Part shown: positions 26,910-36,252 of the stretch, in pieces | How positions within the stretch are numbered: the stretch's first letter is position 1 | Layout of the letters: the number at the start of each line of letters is the position of its first letter | Origin: Hyphomonas adhaerens MHS-3 | GTDB lineage: Bacteria; Pseudomonadota; Alphaproteobacteria; Caulobacterales; Hyphomonadaceae | Assembly: GCF_000685235.1 (NCBI RefSeq) | Contig: NZ_ARYH01000001.1 | Span: 186,001-250,000 of the forward strand | DNA length: 64,000 bases | Reading direction: 5' to 3' | Notes under the pieces: model-generated | Seen by the model: the letters and a program-made list of their open reading frames with translations, nothing else | Told to the model about the DNA's origin: nothing | The model's database searches: none | Program-made: the position numbers and the translations under genes

Positions 26910-27305
26910 TTAGAAGTCGCGTCTGGACCCGCCATGCCTGTGACGAACCCATCGCCATATGTGCGCCACCGCAAGCATCAGGGCCCCGGTCACAGTGAGT
27001 GGTGTTTCCAGTTCGTGCAGCGCTTCAACGAACGCCGCGGCAAACAGCAAGCTCAAACCGGCAACAGCCAACCCGACAAAAACTTTCCAATCTGGTGCCG
27101 ATAATCGCCTGACAATGGCAAACCCCGACAGGGGCAATGCCAAGGCGACAAATAGCTTGTGGACCCACTCAGCTTCAGACCACGCCCCGGCCAGGGGAAG
27201 AAAAGCTGCAAAGAGCGGCAAGGCGAGGCAGTGCACAACGCACAGCCCAGATAGCGTTATCGCGGAGAAATCTATGACCGCTGCCCGGGAAGACCGAACC
27301 GCCAT
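26910..27305 (-). CDS. MerC-like membrane protein
   Basis: 131 residues with four predicted membrane helices of the MerC mercury-transporter family. The metal motif CVVHC is in helix 1 ([15 protein letters not shown]). ATG at 27305 has GGGGGAG 6 bases upstream. No other mer gene is near, and MerC-like proteins recur in Zur-type loci, so a role in zinc movement rather than mercury resistance is likely (inference). First gene of the leftward operon, facing the zur gene across a 101-base promoter region. Confidence 0.83.
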   Translation of the reverse strand: MAVRSSRAAVIDFSAITLSGLCVVHCLALPLFAAFLPLAGAWSEAEWVHKLFVALALPLSGFAIVRRLSAPDWKVFVGLAVAGLSLLFAAAFVEALHELETPLTVTGALMLAVAHIWRWVRHRHGGSRRDF

Positions 27306-27376
27306 CAGGCGCTCCCCCACTGCTCTACTGCGGGCAAAAATCGTTGCGGAGCATTCATTACATTACCTCGACTTGC

Positions 27377-27393
27377 GTTATGTTATTACATTC
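27377..27393. promoter_or_regulatory. Zur-like box A (zur / MerC divergent promoter)
   Basis: GTTATGTTATTACATTC contains the dyad ATGT-N4-ACAT. It lies between the divergent MerC operon and the zur-like gene, 14 bases before the latter's ATG, and its complement resembles box B. A position for co-repression and autorepression. Confidence 0.6.
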
Positions 27394-27406
27394 TGATATA
27401 TGTCCC

Positions 27407-27913
27407 ATGAGCGCTTTACAAGAGGCTGTTTCAACCATGATCGAAAATCGGCAGGACGCCCCTTCCTCCTCTTCGACGGAAGCCACGATTCTTGCTGCGG
27501 AACGGCGTGCGGAACAGGAAGGCGTGACCTTCACCTCAATTCGCCGATACGTGTATGCCATTCTGCTCGAAGCAGACGAACCGCTGGGCGCCTACGATAT
27601 TGCCGGTCGTCTTGATGGAATCGGATGCACGAAACCGACCACCGCTTATCGCGCCCTGGAATGGCTTGAGGGTCTGGGGCTGATCCGGAAGATCAGATCC
27701 GTCTCGAAATATGTCGCGTTAAAATCCGGCCCTCAGGACACACCTCTTGCATTTGTCATATGTCAGGAATGCGGGACGACGGAGCAGATTACGCTCGGCC
27801 CAGAAAGCCATGAGTTGCTGTCTGTCTTCGAAGCAAACGGGTTTCAGACCGTCAATCCGACAATCGAAGTTTCCGGACGCTGCATAGAACACCATCGGCT
27901 TACGGATGAATAA
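27407..27913 (+). CDS. zur: Fur-family regulator, probably Zur
   Basis: 168 residues. A winged helix (FTSIRRYVYAILLEADEPLGAYDIAGRL...KPTTAYRALEWLEGLGLIRKI) is followed by the dimer/metal domain with a Cys pair (ICQECG) and a late GRCIEHH. The helix sequence with TKPTTAYRAL is closer to Zur than to Fur proper. ATG at 27407 was chosen, since the longer frame starts at a TTG and crosses Zur-like box A. An ATG at 27437 is possible. All its neighbours on both sides are families known from zinc regulons. Likely represses them when zinc is bound. Confidence 0.8.
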   Translation: MSALQEAVSTMIENRQDAPSSSSTEATILAAERRAEQEGVTFTSIRRYVYAILLEADEPLGAYDIAGRLDGIGCTKPTTAYRALEWLEGLGLIRKIRSVSKYVALKSGPQDTPLAFVICQECGTTEQITLGPESHELLSVFEANGFQTVNPTIEVSGRCIEHHRLTDE

Positions 27914-28002
27914 TCAGATTGCCGCCTCCTTCAGAACCGGGCGAGCGCCCCATCGCCTGAAACCTGCACCTGCTTCCTTCCCCGACATTCCAGGAGCCGC
28001 CA

Positions 28003-28575
28003 ATGAAGTCATTTAATCTTATCGGAACGTGCATTCTGAGTACTGCGAGCATTCTCCTGCCCGCATCTGCCAGCGCGCAGTCTCTCGATGCGCACGTCCA
28101 TGGCGAAGCCAATATGGCAATTGTCATTGATGGAAAGCACCTATCAGCATCCCTGATGAGTGCGATGTACAATATCACGGGCTTCGAACATGCACCCGAA
28201 ACAGAAGAACAGCGGGAAGTCCTGCAAACGGCTAAATCTCTTCTCGAAGATGGCACACAGCTCTTCCAGTTTAATTCTGCAGCAGAATGCGTTCTGACGT
28301 CCTCCCACCATAACTTGTCATCAACAGAAGGCCGTCACGATACGGATGAAGACAAGCCGGAAACGGATGGCGAACATCATCACAGTCATCGGGATCTGGA
28401 AGCAGACTACGAATTCACCTGCAAAAAGCCCTCAAAGCTCTCATCTGTCAGAGTGGGCCTCTTCGATCACTTCAAGAACCTTCAGAAAGTGAATGTCGTA
28501 ACGCTTGCAGGTGGCCAGCAATCCGCCGCCGAGCTTACGCCGAAGCGGGAGACGCTGTCGCTGTCCGGTTCATGA
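28003..28575 (+). CDS. Exported DUF2796 (ZrgA-like) zinc-binding protein
   Basis: 190 residues with a signal peptide (ILLPASASAQ). The mature start AHVHGEANMAIVIDGKHLSASL and the later GFEHAP are the DUF2796/ZrgA signature. In the middle there is a His/Asp-rich loop (GRHDTDEDKPETDGEHHHSH) typical of zinc scavengers. ZrgA in Vibrio is a periplasmic part of a zinc uptake system. Here no ABC partners are adjacent. It is likely on the zur transcript and coupled to the DUF3299 gene. Confidence 0.87.
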   Translation: MKSFNLIGTCILSTASILLPASASAQSLDAHVHGEANMAIVIDGKHLSASLMSAMYNITGFEHAPETEEQREVLQTAKSLLEDGTQLFQFNSAAECVLTSSHHNLSSTEGRHDTDEDKPETDGEHHHSHRDLEADYEFTCKKPSKLSSVRVGLFDHFKNLQKVNVVTLAGGQQSAAELTPKRETLSLSGS

Positions 28576-29324
28576 GGCATAAATTCCAGAAAGCCGGGGC
28601 TCTGGCACTTCTCTTGATGGCCATGGCTGGCTGCAACCCGCCGCAAAACAGTCAGTCGCCGCCCGATGCAACCATTGATCGGCAACCGCCGCCATTGCCG
28701 GAGAACGCCGTGACAGTGGACTTTAACGCTGCTGCCGACGAAGGAACAAACAGCGTCAGCGCGGAACAAGACAAAACGGAACCTCAACAAGCTTCAGCCG
28801 CATGGGGCCTGGAGCCTGGCGAGGCAATCCCACTCAAATGGGAAGACCTGATGCCAGAAGGCGCCGAGGAAGAACTGGCGCGGCAGGAAGCCGAATTTTT
28901 CAGAATGCTGGAGCAACGCTACGCCGCGAGCGCAACCTCGCTCGCCGAGGCCCAGACTTTCGATGAAATTCAGGAAGGATCCGCGTTCGACTACATGCCT
29001 CAACTGGGAACATTCGATGTTGTCGACGACCTTGACGGCCAGCTGATCCGTATCCCGGGCTATGTCGTACCGTTTGACTTCAATGAAAGTCGGCGTCAGG
29101 GCGAGTTTCTTTTCGTCCCCTATATGGGCGCCTGCATCCACACACCTCCGCCGCCACCAAACCAGATCATCTTCGTTCGTGCAGATCCTGCGATCCGGCT
29201 CGGGGACATCTGGTCGCCCTACTGGCTCGAGGGCACACTCACGACCGAAGTGACCCATAGCGAACCCGGAGATGCCGCCTATGCGGTATCCCTGTCCAAA
29301 CTCGAGTCTTATGAGTATCGCTGA
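28572..29324 (+). CDS. DUF3299 lipoprotein
   Basis: 250 residues. A lipoprotein signal (ALALLLMAMAGC) is followed by a low-complexity Pro/Gln region, a helix-rich part, and the DUF3299 domain: IRIPGYVVPFDFN...FLFVPYMGACIHTPPPPPNQI. Cys and His in GACIHTPPPPPNQ could bind metal. ATG overlaps the DUF2796 stop (ATGA). DUF3299 proteins commonly accompany DUF2796 and zinc transport genes, so a periplasmic zinc-handling role is inferred. The 179-base gap after it shows no gene before the tRNA. Confidence 0.85.
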   Translation: MRHKFQKAGALALLLMAMAGCNPPQNSQSPPDATIDRQPPPLPENAVTVDFNAAADEGTNSVSAEQDKTEPQQASAAWGLEPGEAIPLKWEDLMPEGAEEELARQEAEFFRMLEQRYAASATSLAEAQTFDEIQEGSAFDYMPQLGTFDVVDDLDGQLIRIPGYVVPFDFNESRRQGEFLFVPYMGACIHTPPPPPNQIIFVRADPAIRLGDIWSPYWLEGTLTTEVTHSEPGDAAYAVSLSKLESYEYR

Positions 29325-29503
29325 TCACCGAAAATGGCCGCAAGCGGGTCGGGAAGCTTCGCCTATCCTGGTCTCATTGAACCGCCCTTGCAGAGGGCCT
29401 TCAAACCAGCAGCCAGGCGAAACAAGGTTTCAAAATCACAGCACCTGCGGACCGCCTGACAGCTCGAAAGTACAGCGAAAACGTCACAACCTGTTGGAAA
29501 GGA

Positions 29504-29579
29504 TGGTGGGCGGTAACGGGCTCGAACCGCTGACCCTCTCGGTGTAAACGAGATGCTCTACCAACTGAGCTAACCGCCC
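29504..29579 (-). tRNA. tRNA-Val (anticodon UAC), CCA encoded
   Basis: On the minus strand the sequence folds as a full cloverleaf: acceptor GGGCGGT/ACCGCCC, D arm GCTC-AGTTGGTA-GAGC, anticodon stem TCTCG/CGAGA with loop TTTACAC (anticodon TAC), variable GGGTC, T arm with TTCGAGC. The 3' CCA is encoded at 29504-29506. Confidence 0.95.
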
Positions 29580-29610
29580 ATCCGGTGGCGTACATGCCGG
29601 GCCTCGGGAC

Positions 29611-29645
29611 AAAAAGCAAGACGGCCGCTCCAGATGAAGCGGCCG
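29611..29645 (-). terminator. Intrinsic terminator downstream of lon
   Basis: CGGCCGCT/AGCGGCCG form an 8-bp stem with an 8-base loop, 23 bases past the lon stop, followed on the minus strand by TCTTGCTTTTT. A T-run also follows on the plus strand, so it may work in both directions. Confidence 0.75.
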
Positions 29646-29667
29646 CCTGTGTTTTTTGGTTCAGGTC

Positions 29668-32082
29668 CTAGTGCGTGCGTGGCTGGTCGCTTGAACCGCC
29701 GCCCTGCCCCGACAGAGAGGCATGCAGCGCCGCCTCGTCGGCTTCCGACCATTCGATCGGTGTCAGCGGCCGGGTCAGCGCAATCTCCAGCACCTCGTTG
29801 ATGTCAGAGACCGGCACAACCTTCATGCCTGTCTTCACATTGTCCGGAATCTCGTCGAGATCCTTCTCGTTCTCCTCCGGAATGAGGACCGTCTTGATGC
29901 CGCCACGGAGGGCTGCGAGCAGCTTCTCCTTGAGGCCGCCGATCGGCAACACCTTGCCGCGCAGCGAGATCTCACCGGTCATCGCGACTTCGCGGTCGAC
30001 CGGGTTCCCGGTCAGCAGCGAAACGATGGCGGTGGTCATGGCGACACCGGCGGACGGACCGTCCTTCGGTGTGGCGCCATCCGGCACGTGCACGTGGATA
30101 TCCGTCGTGTTGAAGACCGTCGGCTTGATGCCGAGCATCACCGACCGGGACCGCACGAGCGAGCTCGCCGCCTGGATCGATTCCTTCATCACATCGCGCA
30201 GATTGCCGGTGACCTTCATGGCCCCGCGGCCGGGCATCTTGACCGCCTCGATGGTGAGGAGGTCGCCGCCCGTCTCGGTCCAGGCAAGGCCGGTAACGGC
30301 GCCCACCTGATCGGTCTCGTCGGCCAGGCCATAGCGGAACTTCCGCACGCCTGCGAAGTCACCGAGGTTCTCCGGCGTCACGGTCAGCGAGGCGTCGTCG
30401 CCCTGTTCGGCCAGCTTGCGCACCGCCTTGCGGGCAAGGCGCGCAATCTCGCGCTTGAGGCTACGCACCCCGGCTTCGCGGGAGTAGTACCGGATGAGGT
30501 CGCGGATGGCCTGGTCGGTGACGACAAACTCGTCCTCTCCGAGGCCGTGATCCTCACGCACCTGAGGGATCAGGTGGCGCTTGGTGATCTCCAGCTTCTC
30601 GTCTTCCGTGTACCCGGCGATCCGGATGATCTCCATGCGGTCCAGCAAGGGCTGGGGCATGTTGAGCGAGTTCGCCGTCGTCACGAACATCACGTCTGAA
30701 AGATCATAGTCGACCTCCAGGTAATGGTCGTTGAACGTCGAGTTCTGCTCCGGATCGAGCACTTCCAGCAGGGCCGAGGCCGGATCGCCGCGATGGTCCA
30801 TGCCCATCTTATCGATCTCGTCCAGAAGGAACAGCGGGTTGCCCGACTTCACCTTCTTCAGCGACTGGATGATGCGTCCCGGCATCGAGCCGATATAGGT
30901 CCGGCGGTGGCCGCGGATCTCGCTCTCGTCCCGCACGCCGCCCAGCGACACGCGCACGAAGTCGCGTCCCGTGGCTTCGGCGATGGACCGGCCAAGCGAG
31001 GTCTTACCCACACCCGGAGGCCCGACGAGGCAGAGGATCGGCCCCTTCATCTTGCCGGTGCGTTTCTGCACGGCGAGATATTCGAGGATCCGCTCTTTCA
31101 CCTTTTCGAGACCATAATGGTCGTCGTCGAGCTGTTTCTCGGCCTTGAGCAGGTCTGTCTCGATGTCCTTGCGCGTGCCCCATGGCAGGGCCAGCAGCCA
31201 GTCGAGATAGTTCCGCACGACGGTCGATTCCGCCGACATCGGCGACATCTGCCGCAGCTTCTTCATCTCTGCGTCGGCCTTGGTACGGGCCTCTTCAGAC
31301 AGCGGCGTGTCCTTGATGCGGGCTTCCAGCTCGGCCAGCTCATCGCGCTCGCCGCCTTCGCCCTGCTCACCCAGCTCGCGCTGGATCGCCTTCATCTGCT
31401 CGTTGAGATAATACTCGCGCTGGGTCTTCTCCATCTGCCGCTTGACGCGGTTTTTGATTTTCCGCTCCATCTGCAGCATGCCCATCTCGCTCTCCATGAG
31501 CGCAAAGACCTTTTCAAGGCGGTCTTTCACGTCCGTGAGTTCGAGCAATTCCTGCTTGTCGGAGAGCTTCACCGAGAGGTTCGACGCAACCGAGTCGGCC
31601 AGGCGGCCGGGATCGGTCATCGCAGAGATCGTACCGACGGATTCCGGCGGGATCTTGCGATTCAGCTTCACATAATTCTCGAACTGCTCCTGCACGGCCC
31701 GCATGAGGGCTTCGACGTCGGAAGTATCCGTTTCGGGTTCGTCCAGCGTCTCGACTTCAGCTTCAAAATAGTCGCCGCGGTCGATCAGTTCATTCACACG
31801 CGCGCGCGTCTTGCCTTCGACCAGCACTTTGACCGTGCCGTCGGGCAGCTTCAGCAGCTGTAGGATGGTGGCGATCGTGCCGGTTCCGTGCACGTCATCG
31901 GAGCCGGGATCGTCGATCGCGGCGTCGAGCTGGGCCACCAGCATGATTTCATTTTCCGCTTCCTCGATCATTTCGAGGGCGCGTACCGACTTGTCGCGGC
32001 CCACGAAGAGCGGGGCGACCATGTCTGGGAACACGACGATGTCCCGAAGCGGCAACACCGGAAGGTTCTTGGTCTTTGGCAT
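29668..32082 (-). CDS. lon: ATP-dependent protease Lon
   Basis: 804 residues, normal length. The N-terminal substrate-binding domain starts [23 protein letters not shown]. The AAA+ module has Walker A GPPGVGKT (about residue 358) and Walker [10 protein letters not shown]. The protease domain has the catalytic Ser in DGPSAGVAM (about residue 675) and Lys in [10 protein letters not shown]. It degrades misfolded and selected regulatory proteins in the cytoplasm. In Caulobacter it degrades CcrM and DnaA. AAGGAGGC precedes the ATG. I saw no clear heat-shock promoter in the 166-base upstream gap. Confidence 0.98.
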   Translation of the reverse strand: MPKTKNLPVLPLRDIVVFPDMVAPLFVGRDKSVRALEMIEEAENEIMLVAQLDAAIDDPGSDDVHGTGTIATILQLLKLPDGTVKVLVEGKTRARVNELIDRGDYFEAEVETLDEPETDTSDVEALMRAVQEQFENYVKLNRKIPPESVGTISAMTDPGRLADSVASNLSVKLSDKQELLELTDVKDRLEKVFALMESEMGMLQMERKIKNRVKRQMEKTQREYYLNEQMKAIQRELGEQGEGGERDELAELEARIKDTPLSEEARTKADAEMKKLRQMSPMSAESTVVRNYLDWLLALPWGTRKDIETDLLKAEKQLDDDHYGLEKVKERILEYLAVQKRTGKMKGPILCLVGPPGVGKTSLGRSIAEATGRDFVRVSLGGVRDESEIRGHRRTYIGSMPGRIIQSLKKVKSGNPLFLLDEIDKMGMDHRGDPASALLEVLDPEQNSTFNDHYLEVDYDLSDVMFVTTANSLNMPQPLLDRMEIIRIAGYTEDEKLEITKRHLIPQVREDHGLGEDEFVVTDQAIRDLIRYYSREAGVRSLKREIARLARKAVRKLAEQGDDASLTVTPENLGDFAGVRKFRYGLADETDQVGAVTGLAWTETGGDLLTIEAVKMPGRGAMKVTGNLRDVMKESIQAASSLVRSRSVMLGIKPTVFNTTDIHVHVPDGATPKDGPSAGVAMTTAIVSLLTGNPVDREVAMTGEISLRGKVLPIGGLKEKLLAALRGGIKTVLIPEENEKDLDEIPDNVKTGMKVVPVSDINEVLEIALTRPLTPIEWSEADEAALHASLSGQGGGSSDQPRTH

Positions 32083-32248
32083 GTAACTGCCTCCTTCGTA
32101 TTATGGTCCCGCCTTGCGGCAACCATGTGACCCTACCCGCACATGATGGCGGGAGTCGGGCGATGTACCAGATGTGGAGAGTGGGCCAGCCCGCTTCAAC
32201 CCGGCCCCTGCGCAACAAAATTGTGATTTCGCCTGCACCTGCCTGCAA

Positions 32249-33550
32249 TCAGGGCGCTGAGGACCGCCATGCCTTTGCGGCAGCCTTTTCTGACTTCTGA
32301 TTGGCCAGAAAGGCAGACAGGACACCAAGTTTCTCATCAGGCTCCCCTCCCGCGCCAAGCCGTTTCAGCTGTTCATAATACCAGCCCATGGCGCCGAAAC
32401 CGTTAAGCGCCTTGACGATTTTGATCGGGGAATGCGGCCCCAGAAGGCCGGGCCCGATGCGCAGTTTCTGTTCCCACTGGTCGAGCGCGGCCTGTGTGCC
32501 GTCCAGCAGCCGCGCCGGCGCGCCGGTATCGACGCAAAGCGGCCGGCCGAGGCCGACCAGATCGGCTTCTCCCGCCGCGAGCGCGTCGTTCATCGCCGCC
32601 ACGGTGCGGAAGCCGCCCGTCACCATCAGCGGCATTTTTGCCCGGTCCTGAACGGCGCGGGCGTATTTGAGGAAATAAGCCTCCCGTGCGCGGGTCGACT
32701 CGGCGACCGGCTGATCAAAGGCCGGCTGCAGGCCTTCCTGGTCCATCATCTTGGGCTGTTCGTAATTGCCGCCGGAAATCTCTACAAAATCAACGTTCAG
32801 CGTATCGAGAATGTCGATCACAGCGAGACAGTCCTCAAAACTAAAGCCGCCTTTCTGGAAATCGGCCGAGTTCAGCTTCACCGACACAGAAAAGCCGGGG
32901 CCCGCCGCCGCTTTTGCTTCTTTGACGCAGGCCACCAGCAATCTCGCCCGGTTTTCGAGCGGACCGCCCCAATCATCCTCGCGCTGGTTGGCCAGCGGGG
33001 ACAGGAAGGACGACAGGAGGTAACCATGGGCGGCATGGACCTGAATGCCGTCAAACCCGGTCTGCTTCGCCACTTTCGCCGCCCGGCCGAAGCCTTCGAT
33101 CACGGCCTGGATCTCCTCCGGCGTCATCGCCCGCGGCGATCCGAACTGCCCGCCCGGCAGGCCAAGGGCCACAGGGCTCGGCGCAGCCGGCCGGGGATTC
33201 ACAAGTTTCGGTGTCTGCCGACCGGCATGGCTGACCTGCATGACCAGCGCCGCGCCCTGGCTTTTCGCCGCTTCGGCCCAGCGGGCAAACCCGTCCAGTT
33301 CCTCGGTCGAAATCTTCGGCCCGATGACCACATTACCCACTTGTTCCAAGTGGTTGCGGTCGATCTGGACATTGCCGGTGATGAGGCCGCCCAGCCCGCC
33401 TTCCGCCCAGCGCCGGTAGAGCCTGACATGCGCCTCAGTGACCCGGTTGCGCGAATCAGCCAATCCCTCTGTCATGGCCGCTTTCACAAGACGGTTGGGA
33501 AATGTCAGCCCGCTGGCCAGGGTTAATGCTGTGTTAATCGTGGCAGTCAT
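32249..33550 (-). CDS. NADH:flavin oxidoreductase (old yellow enzyme family)
   Basis: 433 residues, an FMN-dependent TIM barrel that reduces activated C=C bonds. Visible features are FPNRLVKAAMTEGLAD (FMN loop), a GGLGGLITGNVQID strand, QVSHAGRQ, the catalytic-site HAAHGYLLSSFLSPL with NQREDDWGG, and the C-terminal phosphate-binding LVGLGRPL. ATG at 33550 with GGGGAAG was chosen; the much longer upstream frame crosses parE and is rejected. It is divergent from parE across 53 bases. The physiological substrate is unknown. Confidence 0.9.
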   Translation of the reverse strand: MTATINTALTLASGLTFPNRLVKAAMTEGLADSRNRVTEAHVRLYRRWAEGGLGGLITGNVQIDRNHLEQVGNVVIGPKISTEELDGFARWAEAAKSQGAALVMQVSHAGRQTPKLVNPRPAAPSPVALGLPGGQFGSPRAMTPEEIQAVIEGFGRAAKVAKQTGFDGIQVHAAHGYLLSSFLSPLANQREDDWGGPLENRARLLVACVKEAKAAAGPGFSVSVKLNSADFQKGGFSFEDCLAVIDILDTLNVDFVEISGGNYEQPKMMDQEGLQPAFDQPVAESTRAREAYFLKYARAVQDRAKMPLMVTGGFRTVAAMNDALAAGEADLVGLGRPLCVDTGAPARLLDGTQAALDQWEQKLRIGPGLLGPHSPIKIVKALNGFGAMGWYYEQLKRLGAGGEPDEKLGVLSAFLANQKSEKAAAKAWRSSAP

Positions 33551-33603
33551 TGATGCTTCCCCGTATCGACACGATCCTGCGCCGTCCCTAAGGGAGACCA
33601 TAA

Positions 33604-35607
33604 ATGGCCGCCGCCAAGCAAGCAAAGCTGTTCGACCAAATGAGCTCCGATACCTCTGGTTACTCCGCAAAGGACATTGAAGTCCTTGAAGGCCTCGAGC
33701 CTGTCCGCAAGCGCCCCGGCATGTATATCGGCGGCACGGACGAGCGCGCCTATCACCACCTCTTTGCCGAGGTTCTGGACAATGCGATGGACGAAGCCGT
33801 CGCCGGTCATGCCAACCGGATCGAGATTCAACTCGACGCCGACGGCTATCTGAGCGTCTCCGACAATGGCCGCGGTATTCCGGTCGACCCGCACCCGAAA
33901 TTCCCAAAGAAATCAGCGCTGGAAGTCATCATGACCACGCTGCACTCGGGCGGGAAGTTTTCGGACAAGGCCTATGCGACCGCCGGCGGCCTGCACGGCG
34001 TGGGCATCTCGGTGGTCAACGCCCTGTCGGAACGCGTGGAAGTCGAGGTCGCGCGTGACAAGCGGCTCTACCGCCAGTGCTTCTCGCGGGGCCTCGTGGA
34101 CGGCAAGCTCGAAAAGGTCGGTGCGGCGCCCAACCGGCGCGGCACGACGGTGAAGTTCAAGCCGGACCATCAGATCTTCGGCGACAAGATGCGCTGGCGC
34201 CCGGCCCGCCTGTTCCAGATGGCGCGCTCGAAAGCCTATCTCTATCGCGGCGTCGAAGTGCGCTGGAACTGCGACCCGTCCCTGCTGCCGGAAGACTCCA
34301 AGATCCCGGCCGAGGCGGTGCTCTCCTATCCCAACGGCCTGGCCGACCAGCTGGCCGAAGTGTTCGGCGGCAAGGCGACGATCACCGAAATGCCCTTCAC
34401 CGGCCTTGTGGATCTCGGCGCCGAAGGCAAGGTCGAATGGGCCATCGCCTGGACACAGGCCGGCTTCGGCGAGAGCGACGGCTTTGCCCGCTCCTACTGT
34501 AACACCATCCCGACGCCCGAAGGCGGCACGCACGAGGCGGGCTTCCGCGCGGCCATCACCAAGGGCCTGCGCAATTTCGGCGAGCTGACCGGCAACAAGA
34601 AGGCCAGCGACATCACGGCGGACGACATCATGGGCCATTCGGGCCTGCTGCTGTCGGTCTTCATCCGCGGCCCGGAATTCGTGGGCCAGACGAAAGACAA
34701 GCTGTCGACCACGGCCGCATTCCGCCTGGTCGAGAACGCCGTGCGCGACCGGTTCGACCACTGGCTGGCCGGCAGCCCGAAGGAGTCCGACAAGCTGCTG
34801 ACCTGGGCCGTCGACCGCGCCGATGAGCGCGCGCGCCGCAGAAAACAGAAAGAAATCAACCGCAAATCCGCCACCAAGAAGCTGCGCCTGCCGGGCAAGC
34901 TGGCGGACTGTTCGGAAAAAGGCCCGGAGAGTACCGAACTCTTCCTCGTCGAGGGCGACTCTGCTGGCGGCAGCGCCAAGCAGGCGCGCGACCGGAAAAC
35001 CCAGGCCATCCTGCCCCTGCGCGGCAAGATCCTGAACGTCGAGAGCGCCTCGCTCGACAAGATGATGAACAATCAGGAGATCAACGATCTCGCCCTCGCG
35101 CTGGGAACGCAGCTGGGCCGGAAATTCTCCATCGACGATTTGCGCTATGAGCGCATCATCATCATGACCGACGCCGACGTGGACGGCGCCCACATTGCCA
35201 GCCTGCTGATTACCTTCTTCTACCGGATGACGCCGGGACTCATTGAATCCGGACGGCTTTTCCTGGCCCTTCCGCCGCTGTTCAAGCTCTCGAACAAGGG
35301 CACGATCGTCTACGCCATGGACGAGCAGGACCGCGCCGCGAAGATGAAGGAACATTTCAAGCCGAACCAGAAAGTCGACATGACCCGCTTCAAAGGTCTC
35401 GGCGAGATGAACCCGGCGCAGCTGAAGGAAACGACCATGAACCCGGCCACCCGCACGCTCGCCCGCGTGACGCTGCCGGATTCCATGGACGAGCTGACCG
35501 AGATGAAGCCTTCCGAACTCATCAACACGCTGATGGGCAAGAAGGCCGAGCTGCGCTTCCGCTTCATCCAGGAAAACGCGGCGTTCGTTGAGGACCTGGA
35601 CATTTAA
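33604..35607 (+). CDS. parE: DNA topoisomerase IV subunit B
   Basis: 667 residues. It decatenates daughter chromosomes with ParC. The GHKL ATPase has EVLDNAMDEA, DNGRGIP and GGLHGVGISVVNAL, the Toprim metal site has EGDSAGGSAKQ and DADVDGAHI, and the C-terminal block PAQLKETTMNP is conserved. Length is that of ParE rather than the longer GyrB, and the N-terminal YSAKDIEVLEGLEPVRKRPGMYIG fits ParE. AGGGAGAC precedes the ATG. A 600-residue frame antisense to it is a GC-driven shadow. Confidence 0.96.
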   Translation: MAAAKQAKLFDQMSSDTSGYSAKDIEVLEGLEPVRKRPGMYIGGTDERAYHHLFAEVLDNAMDEAVAGHANRIEIQLDADGYLSVSDNGRGIPVDPHPKFPKKSALEVIMTTLHSGGKFSDKAYATAGGLHGVGISVVNALSERVEVEVARDKRLYRQCFSRGLVDGKLEKVGAAPNRRGTTVKFKPDHQIFGDKMRWRPARLFQMARSKAYLYRGVEVRWNCDPSLLPEDSKIPAEAVLSYPNGLADQLAEVFGGKATITEMPFTGLVDLGAEGKVEWAIAWTQAGFGESDGFARSYCNTIPTPEGGTHEAGFRAAITKGLRNFGELTGNKKASDITADDIMGHSGLLLSVFIRGPEFVGQTKDKLSTTAAFRLVENAVRDRFDHWLAGSPKESDKLLTWAVDRADERARRRKQKEINRKSATKKLRLPGKLADCSEKGPESTELFLVEGDSAGGSAKQARDRKTQAILPLRGKILNVESASLDKMMNNQEINDLALALGTQLGRKFSIDDLRYERIIIMTDADVDGAHIASLLITFFYRMTPGLIESGRLFLALPPLFKLSNKGTIVYAMDEQDRAAKMKEHFKPNQKVDMTRFKGLGEMNPAQLKETTMNPATRTLARVTLPDSMDELTEMKPSELINTLMGKKAELRFRFIQENAAFVEDLDI

Positions 35608-35732
35608 AGCAGGTTCCGTATCGGCGCTGCGCGCCTCACATGAACCAGGCTCAGGGCTGTCCGCCCTTGCAATTTCTTGACTTGCGGCCCTTCCGCACAA
35701 ACACTCCCCTAAAAATAAGGGGAGGAAAAACA

Positions 35733-36155
35733 ATGTACTCGCAAAAAGACTGGCTGCTCATCTTCGGGGCGGGCCTGTTCCTGCTGGGCCTCGTCACAGG
35801 CTTTGTCGGGCCGCTGCTCGCCAATCCGCGGATGGGGCTGTCGTCGCATCTGGAAGGCCTGATGAACGGCACGTTCCTGATCGCCATCGGCGCGATCTGG
35901 GACCGGGTCCACCTTGGCCCGGCCCTGAAGAAGACCGCGTTCGGCCTGTTCCTGTTCGGCACGACCGCCAACTGGGCGACCGTTTTCCTCGCCGCCGCCT
36001 GGGGCGCAAGCGCGCTGATGCCGATTTCCGGCGCCGGCCATACCGGCTCGCCGTTTCAGGAAAATACGGTCGCGATCCTTCTGCTCGTGCTCTCCGTCGC
36101 GATGATTTTCGCCACCGCGCTGATGCTGCTCGGCCTGCTCCGCAAACGGGCCTGA
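35733..36155 (+). CDS. Hydroxylaminobenzene mutase-like membrane protein
   Basis: 140 residues with four membrane helices. The pattern LLANPRMGLSSHLEGLMNGTFLI, a Gly-Thr-x-x-Asn-Trp motif in helix 3 and MPISGAGHTGSPFQE match HAB mutase (HabA/HabB), which rearranges hydroxylaminobenzene to 2-aminophenol in nitroarene degradation. Many genomic homologues have no nitroarene context, and there is none here, so the native reaction is open. ATG at 35733 follows GGGGAGGAAAA. The 125-base gap from parE is otherwise featureless. Confidence 0.78.
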   Translation: MYSQKDWLLIFGAGLFLLGLVTGFVGPLLANPRMGLSSHLEGLMNGTFLIAIGAIWDRVHLGPALKKTAFGLFLFGTTANWATVFLAAAWGASALMPISGAGHTGSPFQENTVAILLLVLSVAMIFATALMLLGLLRKRA

Positions 36156-36191
36156 TTTGTTGGATAGCGGCCCTGCCGGACCCTCACGAAC

Positions 36192-36224
36192 ACCGTCTAC
36201 AGACCGTCTATGGACCCTCTATAG
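36192..36224. repeat. Three tandem 11-bp repeats
   Basis: ACCGTCTACAG, ACCGTCTATGG and ACCCTCTATAG follow one another between two convergent genes. Too short and degenerate to assign a role. Confidence 0.5.
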
Positions 36225-36252
36225 CCAGCCCGAGGGGATAGATCGCCCCGCC

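Noticed and set aside
33913-35733. 606-residue minus-strand frame over parE
   Set aside because: Antisense shadow of a clearly real gene in GC-rich DNA; no domain and no ribosome site.
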